Assembly: GCA_964534905.1 (NCBI GenBank)
Contig: CAZHPZ010000006.1
Coordinates: 1-42,751 of the forward strand
Origin: RGIG4608 sp964534905
Lineage (GTDB): Bacteria; Bacillota; Clostridia; Oscillospirales; CAG-272
Length of the DNA: 42,751 bases
Direction of reading: 5' to 3'
The position numbers and the translations under genes are program-made. Shown here one piece after another: positions 42,731 through 42,751 of the stretch. Within the stretch, counting starts at the first letter, position 1; each line of letters begins with the position of its first letter. The notes under the pieces are model-generated. The model ran no database searches. It saw only the letters and a program-made list of their open reading frames with translations, and was not told the origin of the DNA.

Positions 42731-42751
42731 TAATTCGTGTATTCACAATCC

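Noticed and set aside
1..42751. tRNA, rRNA, CRISPR array, IS element, prophage or restriction/defence genes
   Set aside because: I looked through all gaps and gene products and found no support for any of these.

Overview
The window looks like a chromosomal segment of a Gram-positive, low-to-mid GC member of the Bacillota, most likely class Clostridia and gut-associated. The evidence is strong AGGAGG ribosome sites, textbook TTGACA-N17-TATAAT promoters, short SPaseII lipoproteins, and clusters typical of this class: DUF512-der-obg, tig-clpP-clpX, lepB-rbgA-rnhB-yraN, greA-lysS. Genus cannot be fixed by reading. No rRNA, tRNA, IS element, prophage or CRISPR array was found.

Layout. 1-4632: housekeeping operon (DUF512 radical-SAM-like protein, der, obg, ppa) ending in a strong hairpin terminator. 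4649-9170: L-rhamnose catabolic operon rhaB-rhaA-rhaD on the minus strand, each gene overlapping the next by 4 nt, with a divergent AraC-type regulator; a histidine phosphatase gene with its own consensus promoter follows. 10143-22260: a 12-kb plus-strand glycan-utilisation operon (LacI-type regulator, CUT1 ABC importer, extracellular GH30 lipoprotein, cytoplasmic GH30, two accessory lipoproteins, a small membrane protein). 22268-30170 (minus strand): clpX, clpP and tig, a metallophosphoesterase, then the M19 dipeptidase/yraN/rnhB/rbgA/lepB run; a tiny DUF1540 gene sits on the plus strand among them. 30277-37538 (plus strand): NfeD-SPFH membrane pair, rsmE, a CdaR/PucR-type regulator, an S41 lipoprotein protease, greA, lysS. 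37552-42174: pnuC-like transporter, MFS transporter, and a three-gene ABC-2 exporter. 42175-42751 has no convincing gene but carries a consensus promoter, a candidate structured small RNA, a long hairpin and a dispersed-repeat-like element.

The most interesting part is 10143-22260. One promoter and one LacI/CcpA-like operator precede a self-contained system. A surface-anchored GH30 enzyme would cut a glycan; a lipoprotein-dependent ABC importer, whose ATPase carries an extra C-terminal region with a second TOBE-like segment, would bring the product in; a signal-less GH30 would finish it inside the cell. Two further lipoproteins share an apparently unnamed aromatic-rich module of about 120 residues (three clear copies and one divergent copy), and one of them also carries two 52-residue His/Cys repeats that look metal-binding. 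The regulator has ACG exactly where its ATG should be, so it either uses a rare start codon or has lost its start.
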